Source of the DNA: Methylomarinovum tepidoasis
GTDB lineage: Bacteria > Pseudomonadota > Gammaproteobacteria > Methylococcales > Methylothermaceae
NCBI RefSeq assembly: GCF_030294985.1
Contig: NZ_AP024718.1
Coordinates: 558,001 to 622,000, forward strand
DNA length: 64,000 bases
Direction of reading: 5' to 3'
A program made the position numbers and the translations under genes. The notes below the pieces were generated by a model, which was given only the letters and a program-made list of their open reading frames with translations, searched no databases and was not told where the DNA came from. Below, piece by piece: positions 27,543-36,201 of the stretch. Within the stretch, counting starts at the first letter, position 1, and every line of letters starts with the position of its first letter.

Positions 27543-28756
27543 GTCGTCAGGGACTCTCCCCGCGCCAGGCGCGGCAGGTTGCCGTCCAATCCCATGGCGT
27601 AACGCATCACCGCCAACCGTGCCGGATAGAGACGCTGGGCCAGAGACAGGCCGAGATTGCGCACCAGCTTCAGCGGCAGCGAGGCGTTGCTGAAGACCCG
27701 GTAGAACAGATCCATCGTGGTCATCATGGTCAGGTTGTCGCGCCGGCGCATGGCCTCGTATTCCTGCAGTACCTTGAGGGCGCCGATGTCCCGGCCGGCC
27801 TGATGAGCGGCCGCCAGCACCTGGGCCAGCGCGGCGGCATCGAGCAGGCCGATGTTGACCCCCTGGCCCGCCAGGGGATGGATGGTATGGGCGGCGTCGC
27901 CGACGAGCGCCACCCCAGGCTTGACGTAACGCTGGGCGTGCTGGCGCCGCAACGGGAAACTGCCGCGGTCGAGGATCCGCACCACATCACCCAGCTCCCG
28001 GGGGAAGGCTGCGTACAGGGCATCGAGCAGCTCCCCGTCACCGAGCGCCTGCAGCCGGCGGACCTCTTCTGGCTTCTGATACCACACCAGCGAGGCGTGC
28101 GGTCCCGGCAGCGGCAGGAACGCCTGGGGGCCCTCGGGGGTGAAACGCTGCCAGGTGATGTCCTGCTGGCCATAGGCGGTTTCCACCGTCAGCACCAAGG
28201 CCGACTGTTCGTAATCCCAGGCGGTGACCCCGATGCCGGCCGCCTGGCGCGCCTGGGAACGGGCGCCGTCGGCGGCCACCAGCAACCGTCCCTGCAGCGA
28301 CCGTCCGTCTTCGAGCACGATCTCGCAGCCTTCGGGGCCGTAATCGATGCGCCGGGGGCGGACCGGACACAGGCGTTCCACGTTGTCCAGCGCTGCCAGG
28401 CGCTCCCATACCCCCAGTTGCACCAGGCGGTTCTCGATGATGTAGCCCAGTTCCGGATACTGGACGTCGCGGCTGCGGAACTCGGTGCCATCGGTCATCT
28501 CCCAGACCTTCATGCGCCGGAATGGACACAGGCGCATGGCGGCGATGTTCTCCCACGCACCGATCCCTTCGAGGATGCGCCGCGAGGCGATGCTGATCGC
28601 CGACACCCGCAGGTCCAACGGCTGCGCCGGATCGAACGGCTGGGGACGGCGGCCCTCGATCACCGCCACTTTCAGGGGTGTCTGCCCCAGGGAGGCGGCC
28701 AGCGTCGCCCCGACCATCCCGCCGCCCACGATGATGACGTCATAGGTATCGGCCAT
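27539..28756 (-). CDS. UbiF/UbiH-family FAD-dependent ubiquinone hydroxylase
   Basis: A 405-aa FAD monooxygenase. It shows the N-terminal dinucleotide motif VIIVGGGMVGA, the second FAD motif LVAADGARSQ, and GDAAHTIHPLAGQGVN near the C-terminus. The sequence follows E. coli UbiF closely in CPFRRMKVWE, GYIIENRLVQ and TWQRFTPEGPQAFLPL, suggesting 2-polyprenyl-3-methyl-6-methoxybenzoquinol hydroxylation in ubiquinone synthesis. UbiH, UbiI and UbiM are close relatives, so the ring position hydroxylated is not certain. It is convergent with bepA. Confidence 0.85.
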   Translation of the reverse strand: MADTYDVIIVGGGMVGATLAASLGQTPLKVAVIEGRRPQPFDPAQPLDLRVSAISIASRRILEGIGAWENIAAMRLCPFRRMKVWEMTDGTEFRSRDVQYPELGYIIENRLVQLGVWERLAALDNVERLCPVRPRRIDYGPEGCEIVLEDGRSLQGRLLVAADGARSQARQAAGIGVTAWDYEQSALVLTVETAYGQQDITWQRFTPEGPQAFLPLPGPHASLVWYQKPEEVRRLQALGDGELLDALYAAFPRELGDVVRILDRGSFPLRRQHAQRYVKPGVALVGDAAHTIHPLAGQGVNIGLLDAAALAQVLAAAHQAGRDIGALKVLQEYEAMRRRDNLTMMTTMDLFYRVFSNASLPLKLVRNLGLSLAQRLYPARLAVMRYAMGLDGNLPRLARGESLTT

Positions 28757-28817
28757 GTTTCCTCACCTTGTTCGATGTTGCCCGTCCGCAGCCTACCCAA
28801 GCCCGCCCCCCAATGCA

Positions 28818-28853
28818 ACAGGCCCGCAGCGGACGAACCGGCTGCGGGCCTGT
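28818..28853. other. Strong hairpin between the RRM gene and the ubi gene
   Basis: Perfect 13-bp arms ACAGGCCCGCAGC and GCTGCGGGCCTGT around a 10-nt loop. It lies 60 bp beyond the RRM gene stop. No T-tract follows on either strand, so a terminator role is possible but unproven. Confidence 0.55.
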
Positions 28854-28912
28854 CTGGGCGCCATCCCGGGATCAGGACAGCAAAGCGTCTGAATCGCCTA
28901 AAGCATCAGCTT

Positions 28913-29188
28913 TCAGGAGAATTCGCGGCGCGGACGGAAGTCGTCGCGGGGACGGGCTTCGTTCACGCGCAGCGAACGACCTTTGAGATCCTGGCCGTTC
29001 AGACTCTGGATGGCGGTTTCTGCTTCCGAGTCCACCGGCATTTCCACGAAGCCGAAGCCTTTGGAACGGTCAGTGTAGCGATCCTTGATGATGCGAACCG
29101 AAGACACTTCGCCGAACTGGGCGAACGCATCGCGCAGCTCATCTTCGCTCAACTGATAGGACAGATTGCCAACATAAATATTCTTCAT
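28913..29188 (-). CDS. RRM-type RNA-binding protein
   Basis: A 91-aa single RNA-recognition-motif protein. RNP2 is IYVGNL near the N-terminus and RNP1 is KGFGFVEM. A short arginine-rich tail (RPRDDFRPRREF) follows. Similar small RRM proteins occur in cyanobacteria and many proteobacteria, often cold-inducible and RNA-chaperone-like; this is family knowledge, not shown here. Upstream lies about 320 bp without a convincing gene, including a hairpin close to the start codon that could regulate it. Confidence 0.9.
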   Translation of the reverse strand: MKNIYVGNLSYQLSEDELRDAFAQFGEVSSVRIIKDRYTDRSKGFGFVEMPVDSEAETAIQSLNGQDLKGRSLRVNEARPRDDFRPRREFS

Positions 29189-29510
29189 TGCTATACCCTT
29201 AACGGAAAAAGCGCACCATTTTCGTCATGATTCGCCAGACCGGCCAATGGTGCGAAGACCGGCCTGCCGAGTTCCGGGCGGTCGCCCGTGAGCAGACGCA
29301 TACGACCCGGCCCGCGCCCGGCGGGGGCAGTGAGCGAAGACGCAGCGAAAAACGGATGCAAAAACAGGATTCCTCTCGCGGAGGGGGCGGGCCCAACGGG
29401 GGCCACGGGAAGTCCGGTCTGCGAACCGGAGAAGGCGGGGGAAAGACTCATAAAACGCAAAATCGAACGTATGGGCACAGCCTAGTGAACAACCGGGGAA
29501 AAGGCAAGGA
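29189..29510. other. Gene-poor 322-bp region, probable leader of the RRM gene
   Basis: No ORF here looks real: one 95-codon minus-strand frame (29191-29478) has no recognisable domain and ends at the RRM start. CGCACCATT (29212-29220) and AATGGTGCG (29246-29254) form a 9-bp perfect stem with a 25-nt loop, ending 24 bp before the RRM ATG. The rest looks like unassigned leader or spacer. Confidence 0.45.
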
Positions 29511-30002
29511 TTATTTTGCCTCCCGCAGCAAAATTTCCTTGGCGCGGTTGATCTGGGCGGCGAGAAAGTCGGAACCGCCGCGGTCGGGATGGACCTTCTG
29601 CATCAGACGCCGATGGGCGGCGACGATCTCTTCCCGGGATGCGCCGGGCCGCAATCCCAGGATTTCATAAGCCTGGGCCACGGTTTCCGGCATCGCCTGC
29701 CCGCCCGCCGCATCGGCGGTTTCCGGGCCGGCCCACCGTTGCAGCAGACGCTCGATGAGCGGCCAGAGACGCGGCAGATACGGCAGTATCCGCGCGGCCA
29801 ACGCCGTCAGCGCCCCCAGCAGGGGCAGCAGCCAACTGTGAGCCAGCAAGGCTAGCAGGAGCAACAATCCCAGCGCCGCCAGCCCGCCCTTGCCCTTCAG
29901 GGTCTGCGCCACTTCCTGCGGCGGGGTGCGCAGGAACCAGCGCAGCCCCCACAGCAGCGCGCCCAAAACCAACAGCAGCAGCAACGCCCGGATCACGGCC
30001 AT
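29511..30002 (-). CDS. Membrane-anchored J-domain (DnaJ-like) protein
   Basis: A 163-aa protein with two N-terminal hydrophobic stretches (about 5-22 and 42-70) and a C-terminal J-domain with the HPD motif in KVHPDRGGSDFLAA. The arrangement resembles Tim14/Pam18-like or DjlC-type small J-proteins that recruit DnaK to the membrane. No Gly/Phe or zinc region is present. The stop is far from the RRM gene. The start ATG 30002 faces the divergent transporter operon, 36 bp away. Confidence 0.8.
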   Translation of the reverse strand: MAVIRALLLLLVLGALLWGLRWFLRTPPQEVAQTLKGKGGLAALGLLLLLALLAHSWLLPLLGALTALAARILPYLPRLWPLIERLLQRWAGPETADAAGGQAMPETVAQAYEILGLRPGASREEIVAAHRRLMQKVHPDRGGSDFLAAQINRAKEILLREAK

Positions 30003-30038
30003 CCTCCCTCAGTCGCGGCGATGGTATAGTAGCGGCCC

Positions 30039-32201
30039 ATGAAGCTCACCCATTTGCTGTTGATCGCCCTGTGGATTATAGCGGCCCCGGGCTGTCAGGG
30101 GCCGCTCAACGATCCCTATCCCGCCCGCGAATGCCGGGCCAACATTTTCTACACCTCCTTCAGCGAGCGCCCCAAGCACCTGGATCCGGCGGTGGCCTAC
30201 AGCAGCGACGAATACCGCCTGATCGCCCAGATCTACGAACCGCCGCTCCAGTACCATTACCTGAAGCGGCCCTACACCCTGGCGCCGCTGGCGGCCAGCG
30301 AACTGCCGCAGGTGCGCTATTTCGACGCCACCGGCCACGAACTGCCCGCCGACACCCCGGCGCGGCGCATCGCCTACAGCGAATGGCGCATCCGCATCCG
30401 CCCCGGCATGCGCTACCAACCGCATCCGGCCTTCGCCCGCGATGCTGAGGGGCGGTTGCGCTACCGCCGCCTCAGCGAGGAAGATCTGGAAGACATCGCC
30501 TTGCCGGCCGACTTCCCCCATCAGGCCAGCCGCGAGGTCACGGCGGAAGATTTCGTCTATCAGATCAAACGCCTGGTCCACCCCCAGATCCACTCCCCCA
30601 TCGCCGGGCTGATGCAGACCTACATCGTCGGCCTCAAAGATTTCGCCCAGGCCATGCGGCAACGCTACGAGCGGGAAAAACCGGCCGGTTTCTTCGACGT
30701 CCGCCCCTATGCCATAGAAGGCGTGAAGGTGGTGGACCGCTACACCTACACCATCCGCATCTACAGCAAATATCCCCAGTTCAAGTATTGGCTGGCGATG
30801 CCGTTCTTCGCCCCCATACCCTGGGAGGCGGATGTGTTCTACCACCAGCGACCGCTGATCGAGCGCAACCTGACCCTGGACTGGTTCCCGGTGGGCAGCG
30901 GCCCTTACCTGCTGCTGGAGAACAATCCCAACCGCCGCATGGTGCTGGCCAGGAATCCCAACTTCCACGGCGAGACCTATCCCACCGCCGGGGAAGCGGG
31001 CGATGCCGCCCGGGGCCTTCTCGCCGACGCCGGCCGCCCCCTGCCCTTCATCGACCGCATCCACTACATCCGCGAACGAGAATCGATCCCCGCCTGGAAC
31101 AAATTCCTCCAGGGCTACTACGAAGGCTCGGGGATCGGCTCCGACAGTTTCGAGCAGGCGATCCGCTTCTCCAACGGCGGCCAGGCGGAACTGACCCCGG
31201 CGATGCAGGCCAAGGGGATTCAGCTGCGGACTGCGGTGGCGCCGTCGATCTTCTATCTGGGCTTCAACCTGCTCGACCCGGTGGTCGGCGGCCTCGACGA
31301 GGCCCACCGCAAGCTGCGCCAGGCCCTTTCCATCGCCATCGACTACGAGGAATACATCGCCATCTTCGCCAACGGCCGCGGCATTCCGGCCCAGGGGGTG
31401 CTGCCGCCGGGGATCTTCGGCTACCGCCCTGGCCCCGAGGGCATCAATCCCTACGTCTATCGCTGGCAGGACGGCCGCCCGGTGCGCAAACCCATCGCCG
31501 AGGCCAAGCGCCTGCTGGCCGAGGCCGGCTTCCCCAACGGCCGCGACCCGAAGAGCGGCGAGCCGCTGCTGCTCTATTTCGACGTTCCCGGCGGCGGACC
31601 TGATGACAAGGCCCGCCTCAACTGGTACCGCAAGCAGTTCGCCAAACTGGGCATCCAGCTGGTGGTACGCGCCACCGACTACAACCGCTTCCAGGAAAAG
31701 ATGCGCACCGGCGCCGCCCAGATCTTCACCTGGGGCTGGAACGCCGACTACCCCGACCCGGAGAACTTCTTCTTTCTGCTCTACGGCCCCAACGGCAAGG
31801 TCAAGTCCGGTGGCGAAAACGCCGCCAACTACGAAAACCCCGAGTTCGACCGCCTGTTCGAACGCATGCGGACCATGGACGACGGCCCCGAGCGCCAGGC
31901 GATCATCGACCGGATGCAGAACATCGTCCGCCGCGACGCCCCCTGGGTGTTCGGCTTCCACCCAAAGAACTTCGCCCTGTACCATCAGTGGCTTTACAAT
32001 CTGAAACCGAACCTGATGGCCAACAACACCGTCAAATACCTGCGTCTGAATCCGGACCTGCGCGCCGAACTCAGGGCCCGCTGGAACCGTCCCCTGTGGT
32101 GGCCGCTGCTCGTGCTCCTGGCGGGACTGGTGCTGGCGGTGATCCCCGCCTGGCTGCGTTACCGCAAACGAATGCAAGCGACCGCGTTGCCGAAGAATTA
32201 A
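30039..32201 (+). CDS. Peptide-type ABC transporter substrate-binding lipoprotein
   Basis: A 720-aa family 5 (OppA/DppA/YejA-like) solute-binding protein. The signal ends in AAPGC, a clear lipobox with Cys19. The body has YSEWRIRIRPGMRYQ, EVTAEDFVYQIKRL, GSGPYLL, and a C-terminal ADYPDPENFFFLLYGPNG segment. Unusually it also ends with a hydrophobic helix (about 686-706, WWPLLVLLAGLVLAVIPAWL) and a basic tail, so the protein may be held at both ends. The substrate could be a peptide, as for YejA/OppA, but is unknown. It heads an operon with the permeases and ATPase downstream. Confidence 0.85.
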   Translation: MKLTHLLLIALWIIAAPGCQGPLNDPYPARECRANIFYTSFSERPKHLDPAVAYSSDEYRLIAQIYEPPLQYHYLKRPYTLAPLAASELPQVRYFDATGHELPADTPARRIAYSEWRIRIRPGMRYQPHPAFARDAEGRLRYRRLSEEDLEDIALPADFPHQASREVTAEDFVYQIKRLVHPQIHSPIAGLMQTYIVGLKDFAQAMRQRYEREKPAGFFDVRPYAIEGVKVVDRYTYTIRIYSKYPQFKYWLAMPFFAPIPWEADVFYHQRPLIERNLTLDWFPVGSGPYLLLENNPNRRMVLARNPNFHGETYPTAGEAGDAARGLLADAGRPLPFIDRIHYIRERESIPAWNKFLQGYYEGSGIGSDSFEQAIRFSNGGQAELTPAMQAKGIQLRTAVAPSIFYLGFNLLDPVVGGLDEAHRKLRQALSIAIDYEEYIAIFANGRGIPAQGVLPPGIFGYRPGPEGINPYVYRWQDGRPVRKPIAEAKRLLAEAGFPNGRDPKSGEPLLLYFDVPGGGPDDKARLNWYRKQFAKLGIQLVVRATDYNRFQEKMRTGAAQIFTWGWNADYPDPENFFFLLYGPNGKVKSGGENAANYENPEFDRLFERMRTMDDGPERQAIIDRMQNIVRRDAPWVFGFHPKNFALYHQWLYNLKPNLMANNTVKYLRLNPDLRAELRARWNRPLWWPLLVLLAGLVLAVIPAWLRYRKRMQATALPKN

Positions 32202-32249
32202 CCCAGGAATATACTCTCCGGTATATACGCATTCTGTGAGGCCAGATAC

Positions 32250-32501
32250 ATGAAAACCACGAAAGTTTTTCGGAGCGGCAATTCCCAAGCCATTCGCCTG
32301 CCCAAAGAGTTTCGTCTCGACTGCGACACCGTCACCATCCACCGCGAGGGACGCCGTCTGATCATCGAGCCTGTGGAAGACTGGGCCGGGCGGTTGTATG
32401 CGGTCCTGGAAGATTTTTCCGACGATTTCATGGCGGAAGGCCGTGATCACCCCCAACCCCAGGTGCGCCCGGAACTGGAAAGCCTGTTCGACGATAACTG
32501 A
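32250..32501 (+). CDS. vapB: VapB-type AbrB/MazE antitoxin
   Basis: An 83-aa antitoxin with an N-terminal SpoVT/AbrB DNA-binding fold: KTTKVFRSGNSQAIRLPKEF is a classic VapB start. The C-terminal acidic tail (FSDDFMAEGRD... LESLFDDN) would wrap and neutralise the toxin. It lies 48 bp after the substrate-binding protein stop. The vapC toxin follows in a second frame right after the stop. The pair occupies the space between transporter subunits. Confidence 0.85.
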   Translation: MKTTKVFRSGNSQAIRLPKEFRLDCDTVTIHREGRRLIIEPVEDWAGRLYAVLEDFSDDFMAEGRDHPQPQVRPELESLFDDN

Positions 32502-32508
32502 CTACCTA

Positions 32509-32904
32509 TTGGATACGGACACCTGCATCTTTCTGATCCGCCACCATCCGCCGGAAGCGCGGGAACGTTTCCAGGCCATCGGGCCGACGCATCTGTTCAT
32601 CTCTACCGTCACGCTGTTCGAACTGGCTTACGGCGCCGAACGCAGCCGCAGGCAGGCGCACAACCGCGCCTGCCTGCAGCGCCTGGTGGCGCTGTTGAAT
32701 CTCGTTCCCTTCGATACCGAAGCCGCCTGGACGGCAGCCCGTCTCCGGGCCGAACTGGCCGCAGCCGGCACCCCCATCGGCCCTTACGACGTTCAGATCG
32801 CCGCCATCGCCCTCAGCCGCAACATGACGCTGGTATCCAACAATCTGCGGGAATTCCGCCGTATCGCCGACCTGCGCAGCGAAACCTGGGTATTGCCGGC
32901 ATGA
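32509..32904 (+). CDS. vapC: VapC-type PIN-domain toxin
   Basis: PIN ribonuclease, about 131 aa. The catalytic acids are visible: the N-terminal LLDTDTCIFLI, the FELAYGAERS glutamate, and the C-terminal PIGPYDVQIAAIAL aspartate. No ATG stands at the expected place; homology-like sequence begins at about 32494 with ATA (ITDYLLDTD). The first canonical start downstream is TTG 32509; GTG 32443 and ATG 32398 are further upstream in the same frame. So the start is unsettled. The stop overlaps the next permease ATG (ATGA), linking toxin and transporter translation. Confidence 0.8.
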   Translation: MDTDTCIFLIRHHPPEARERFQAIGPTHLFISTVTLFELAYGAERSRRQAHNRACLQRLVALLNLVPFDTEAAWTAARLRAELAAAGTPIGPYDVQIAAIALSRNMTLVSNNLREFRRIADLRSETWVLPA

Positions 32905-33878
32905 CCGCCTACCTGCTCCGCCGTCTGCTCAACGCCGTCCCCATCCTCATCGGCGTCAATCTCATCACCTTCGTGCTGTTCTTCGTGGTCAACCCGCCGG
33001 ACGCCATGGCGCGGATGCAGCTGGGACAGAAATACGTCACTCAGGAAGCCATCGAGCAGTGGAAGCACGATCACGGCTACGACCTGCCGCTGCTCTACAA
33101 CGAGCGGGCCGAAGGGACGGCGCGCTTCACCCGCACCATCTTCTTCCAAAAGTCGGTGAACCTGTTTCTGTTCCGCTTCGGCCGCTCCGACAGCGGCCGC
33201 GACATCGGCGCCGACATCCGTCAGCGCATGTGGCCGTCGTTGGCCATCGCGGTGCCGACCCTGGTCCTCGGGCTGGCGGTCAACATCACCTGCGCCCTGC
33301 TGCTGGTGTTCTTCCGCCGCACCTATCTGGAATGGAGCGGGCTGGCTCTGTGCGTGGGATTGATGTCGATCTCGGCGCTGTTCTACATCATCGCCGGCCA
33401 GTACCTGTTCGGCAAACTCATGAAGCTGGTGCCGATCTCCGGTTACGACACCGGGCTGGCGGCGCTCAAGTTCCTGATCCTGCCGGTGACGGTGGGCGTG
33501 GTGTCGGGCATCGGTTCCGGGGTGCGCTGGTACCGCACCCTGTTTCTGGAGGAGATCGAGAAGGACTACGTCCGCACCGCCCGCGCCAAAGGGCTGTCGG
33601 AGCCCCGGGTGCTGTTCGGTCACGTGTTCCAGAACGCCCTAATCCCCATTCTCACCGGGGTGGTGACCATTCTGCCGCTGCTGTTCATGGGCAATCTGCT
33701 GATGGAGTCGTTCTTCAGCATTCCAGGACTGGGCAGCTACACCATCGAGGCCATCCAGCGCCAAGATTTCGCCATCGTCCGCGCCATGGTGTTTCTGGGC
33801 TCGGTGCTGTACATCGCTGGCCTGATCCTCACCGACATTTCCTATACCCTGGTGGACCCGCGGGTGCGGCTGCAATGA
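32901..33878 (+). CDS. Peptide ABC transporter permease (OppB/YejB-like)
   Basis: A 325-aa inner-membrane permease. The N-terminal helix is followed by a large periplasmic loop and five further helices. The EAA cytoplasmic loop appears as DYVRTARAKGLSEPRVLFGHVFQNAL, the usual ATPase contact. MESFFSIPGLGSYTIEAI is characteristic of OppB-type permeases. The ATG lies inside the vapC stop. The following permease gene also starts in a 4-base overlap. Confidence 0.9.
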   Translation: MTAYLLRRLLNAVPILIGVNLITFVLFFVVNPPDAMARMQLGQKYVTQEAIEQWKHDHGYDLPLLYNERAEGTARFTRTIFFQKSVNLFLFRFGRSDSGRDIGADIRQRMWPSLAIAVPTLVLGLAVNITCALLLVFFRRTYLEWSGLALCVGLMSISALFYIIAGQYLFGKLMKLVPISGYDTGLAALKFLILPVTVGVVSGIGSGVRWYRTLFLEEIEKDYVRTARAKGLSEPRVLFGHVFQNALIPILTGVVTILPLLFMGNLLMESFFSIPGLGSYTIEAIQRQDFAIVRAMVFLGSVLYIAGLILTDISYTLVDPRVRLQ

Positions 33879-35206
33879 CCTGGGTGCCGCTGTGGACCGA
33901 TGCCCTGCTGTATCTGCTGCTGGCCGCGCTGGCGGCCCTGGCGCTTTACGCCCGGCGCCAGGAACATCTGCGCCGTCCCTGGCGCCGGGTGGTCCGCAGC
34001 CGGGTGGCGATGGTGTCCCTGGTGGTCCTGGCGGCCTTCAGCGCCATCGGCCTGCTCGACTCGCTGCATTTCCGCGCCCCGGACAGCGGCGAGGTGCTGA
34101 GCCTGTTCGACCGTCTGGCCACGCCGCTGCGCACCCACATGGAGAAGACCTATTCGGCGCCCTTCGCCACCCATCTCTACAGCCGCGAGTGGCTCGTGGT
34201 CGAGGGCAGGCGGGTCTGGACCCATCCCCGCTTGCGCTACGGCGGCGCCCATCTGCGCGACCCGGCGGAGAAATGGCCCGACATCGCCCGCACCGCCGCC
34301 ATCGGCGCGCTCAAAGGGTTGGTGGTGTGGAGCGGGGCTTTCCTCGCCGTCGCCCTGGCCCGCCGCGGCCGCCCATCCCGGGATTTTCCCTGGAAAACGG
34401 TGGCCGCTACCGTCGCCGTGCTGTCGATCGGCGGTTTCGCCGTTGCCGGGCTGAGCCTCAAATACCACGTCCTGGGCACCGACAAGGTGGGTGAGGACGT
34501 GCTCTACCAGAGCCTCAAAAGCATCCGCACCGGGCTGGTTCTCGGCACCCTCACTACCCTGGTGATGCTGCCCTTCGCCATCGCCCTGGGGGTGCTGGCG
34601 GGCTATTTCCGCGGCTGGGTGGACGACGTGATCCAGTACCTCTACACCACCCTCAACTCCATCCCCGGCGTCCTGCTCATCGCCGCCGCCATCCTCATGC
34701 TGCAAGTGTACATGGCCACCCACGCCGAGTCCTTCACCAACGTGGCGGTGCGGGCGGATCTGCGCCTGTTCTTCCTATGCCTGATCCTGGGCGTGACCAG
34801 CTGGACCGGCCTGTGCCGCCTGCTGCGGGCGGAAACCCTGAAGCTACGGGAGATGGAATACGTCCAGGCGGCCCGCGCCTTGGGCGTGTCCCACGGGCGC
34901 ATCCTGGTGTGTCACATCGTCCCCAACCTGTTCCATATCGTGCTGATTTCCGTGGTGCTGGATTTCAGCAGTCTGGTGCTGGCCGAGGCGGTGCTCGCCT
35001 ATGTCAACATCGGCGTCGATCCCACCACCTACAGCTGGGGCAACATGATCAACAGCGCCCGCCTGGAACTGGCGCGCGAGCCGGTGGTCTGGTGGACCCT
35101 GGCCGCCGCTTTCCTGTTCATGTTCAGTTTCGTGCTCGCCGCCAACCTGTTCGCCGACGTGGTGCGCGACGCCTTCGATCCCCGCCGCGCGGAGGAAAGC
35201 GGATGA
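33875..35206 (+). CDS. Peptide ABC transporter permease (OppC/YejE-like), extended
   Basis: A 443-aa permease, longer than usual (YejE about 340). An N-terminal helix, a second segment near 44-62, an extra hydrophobic region near 155-190 and the core permease from about 200 are visible. The EAA loop is EMEYVQAARALGVSHGRIL. The chosen ATG 33875 overlaps the previous stop (ATGA). Together with the permease upstream and the fused ATPase at 36.2 kb it forms the transporter core. Confidence 0.88.
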   Translation: MTWVPLWTDALLYLLLAALAALALYARRQEHLRRPWRRVVRSRVAMVSLVVLAAFSAIGLLDSLHFRAPDSGEVLSLFDRLATPLRTHMEKTYSAPFATHLYSREWLVVEGRRVWTHPRLRYGGAHLRDPAEKWPDIARTAAIGALKGLVVWSGAFLAVALARRGRPSRDFPWKTVAATVAVLSIGGFAVAGLSLKYHVLGTDKVGEDVLYQSLKSIRTGLVLGTLTTLVMLPFAIALGVLAGYFRGWVDDVIQYLYTTLNSIPGVLLIAAAILMLQVYMATHAESFTNVAVRADLRLFFLCLILGVTSWTGLCRLLRAETLKLREMEYVQAARALGVSHGRILVCHIVPNLFHIVLISVVLDFSSLVLAEAVLAYVNIGVDPTTYSWGNMINSARLELAREPVVWWTLAAAFLFMFSFVLAANLFADVVRDAFDPRRAEESG

Positions 35207-35370
35207 CGCAGGCAGGCGGCCCACAAAGCTCGTTCAGGGTTCCGGGGGCCGGGCCGCGGGGCATACCCGGCCCGGATGGCCGATTACCGAGCGCCCAGGG
35301 AGGGGTTCACAGCGTCCCCGCCGCCCAGGCCCCGGCTCCCCATCCATCCGTTCCACAACGATAACCACCC

Positions 35371-36201
35371 ATGCACCGAACCACCCTGATCCACACCGAC
35401 ACCCTCACCCCGGACCAGCGCGCCCGGCTCCAGTCCCTCGGCAGCCTGACGTCCCGTGGCGACCACTTCCTGCTGCGCCACCAAACTCCACTGGATCCGG
35501 AAGCCCTGGCCGGCGAACTGGGCTGCGACGTCAACACCCTGCCGCCTGACTTCGACCCGGAGCGGGTCAGGCTGGTGGTCAGCGATCTGGATTCCACCCT
35601 CATCGGCATCGAAACCATCGACGAGCTGGCCGCCGAACTGGATCTCAAGGAACGGGTCGCCGCCATCACCGAACGCGCCATGGCCGGCGAACTGGATTTC
35701 ACCGCCGCCCTGCGGGAACGGGTGGCGCTGCTGGAAGGGCTGGCGCGCGAACGCCTGGAACAGGTGTTCGCAACCCGGATGCTGCCGGCGATCCAACCCG
35801 GCGCCCGCGAAACCCTGGCCTGGCTCAAACGCAAGGGGATCACCTTCGCGGTGGTGTCGGGCGGTTTCACCTTCTTCCTGGAACGCCTGCAGCGCCATCT
35901 GCCCATCGACGACTTCCGTGCCTGCCGCCTGGAAATCCGCGACGGGCGCCTGACCGGCCAAGTGATTCCGCCCGTGGTCGACAAACACGTCAAGGCGGCC
36001 TACGTGGAGGAACTGCGCCGGCGACTGGGACTGAGCCCACAGCAGGTGGTGGCGGTGGGAGACGGCGCCAACGACGTCCCCATGCTCCGGCAGGCCGGCC
36101 TCGGCATCGCCTATCACGGCCACCCCATCGCACGCGCGCACGCCGATGTCCGCATAGATTACGGCGACTGGCACACCCTGCGGCAGTTATTGACGCCATG
36201 A
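35371..36201 (+). CDS. serB: Phosphoserine phosphatase
   Basis: HAD-superfamily phosphatase of 276 aa, last step of phosphorylated serine synthesis. Motif I is SDLDSTLIG, motif II is in VVSGGFTFF, the lysine lies in VDKHVKA, and motif IV is GDGANDVPML. An N-terminal region of about 75 residues resembles the short ACT-like extension of bacterial SerB. Its stop overlaps the transporter ATPase start (ATGA), so serB is wedged in the transporter operon between the permease and ATPase genes. A 164-bp region ahead (35207-35370) holds no convincing gene. Confidence 0.93.
   Translation: MHRTTLIHTDTLTPDQRARLQSLGSLTSRGDHFLLRHQTPLDPEALAGELGCDVNTLPPDFDPERVRLVVSDLDSTLIGIETIDELAAELDLKERVAAITERAMAGELDFTAALRERVALLEGLARERLEQVFATRMLPAIQPGARETLAWLKRKGITFAVVSGGFTFFLERLQRHLPIDDFRACRLEIRDGRLTGQVIPPVVDKHVKAAYVEELRRRLGLSPQQVVAVGDGANDVPMLRQAGLGIAYHGHPIARAHADVRIDYGDWHTLRQLLTP

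Noticed and set aside
29191-29478. A 95-codon minus-strand ORF upstream of the RRM gene
   Set aside because: No domain, poor ribosome site, and it lies in a probable leader; kept as unassigned spacer.
30009-32456. An 815-codon minus-strand ORF opposite the substrate-binding protein
   Set aside because: It is antisense to a clear OppA-type gene and lacks domains.
32398-32904. Starting vapC at ATG 32398
   Set aside because: It would overlap most of vapB and add more than 30 residues ahead of the conserved LLDTDT start of the PIN domain.
35203-35364. A small ORF (53 codons) starting in an ATGA overlap with the second permease
   Set aside because: The overlap is attractive, but the peptide is Gly/Pro-rich low-complexity sequence with no domain and there is no independent support.
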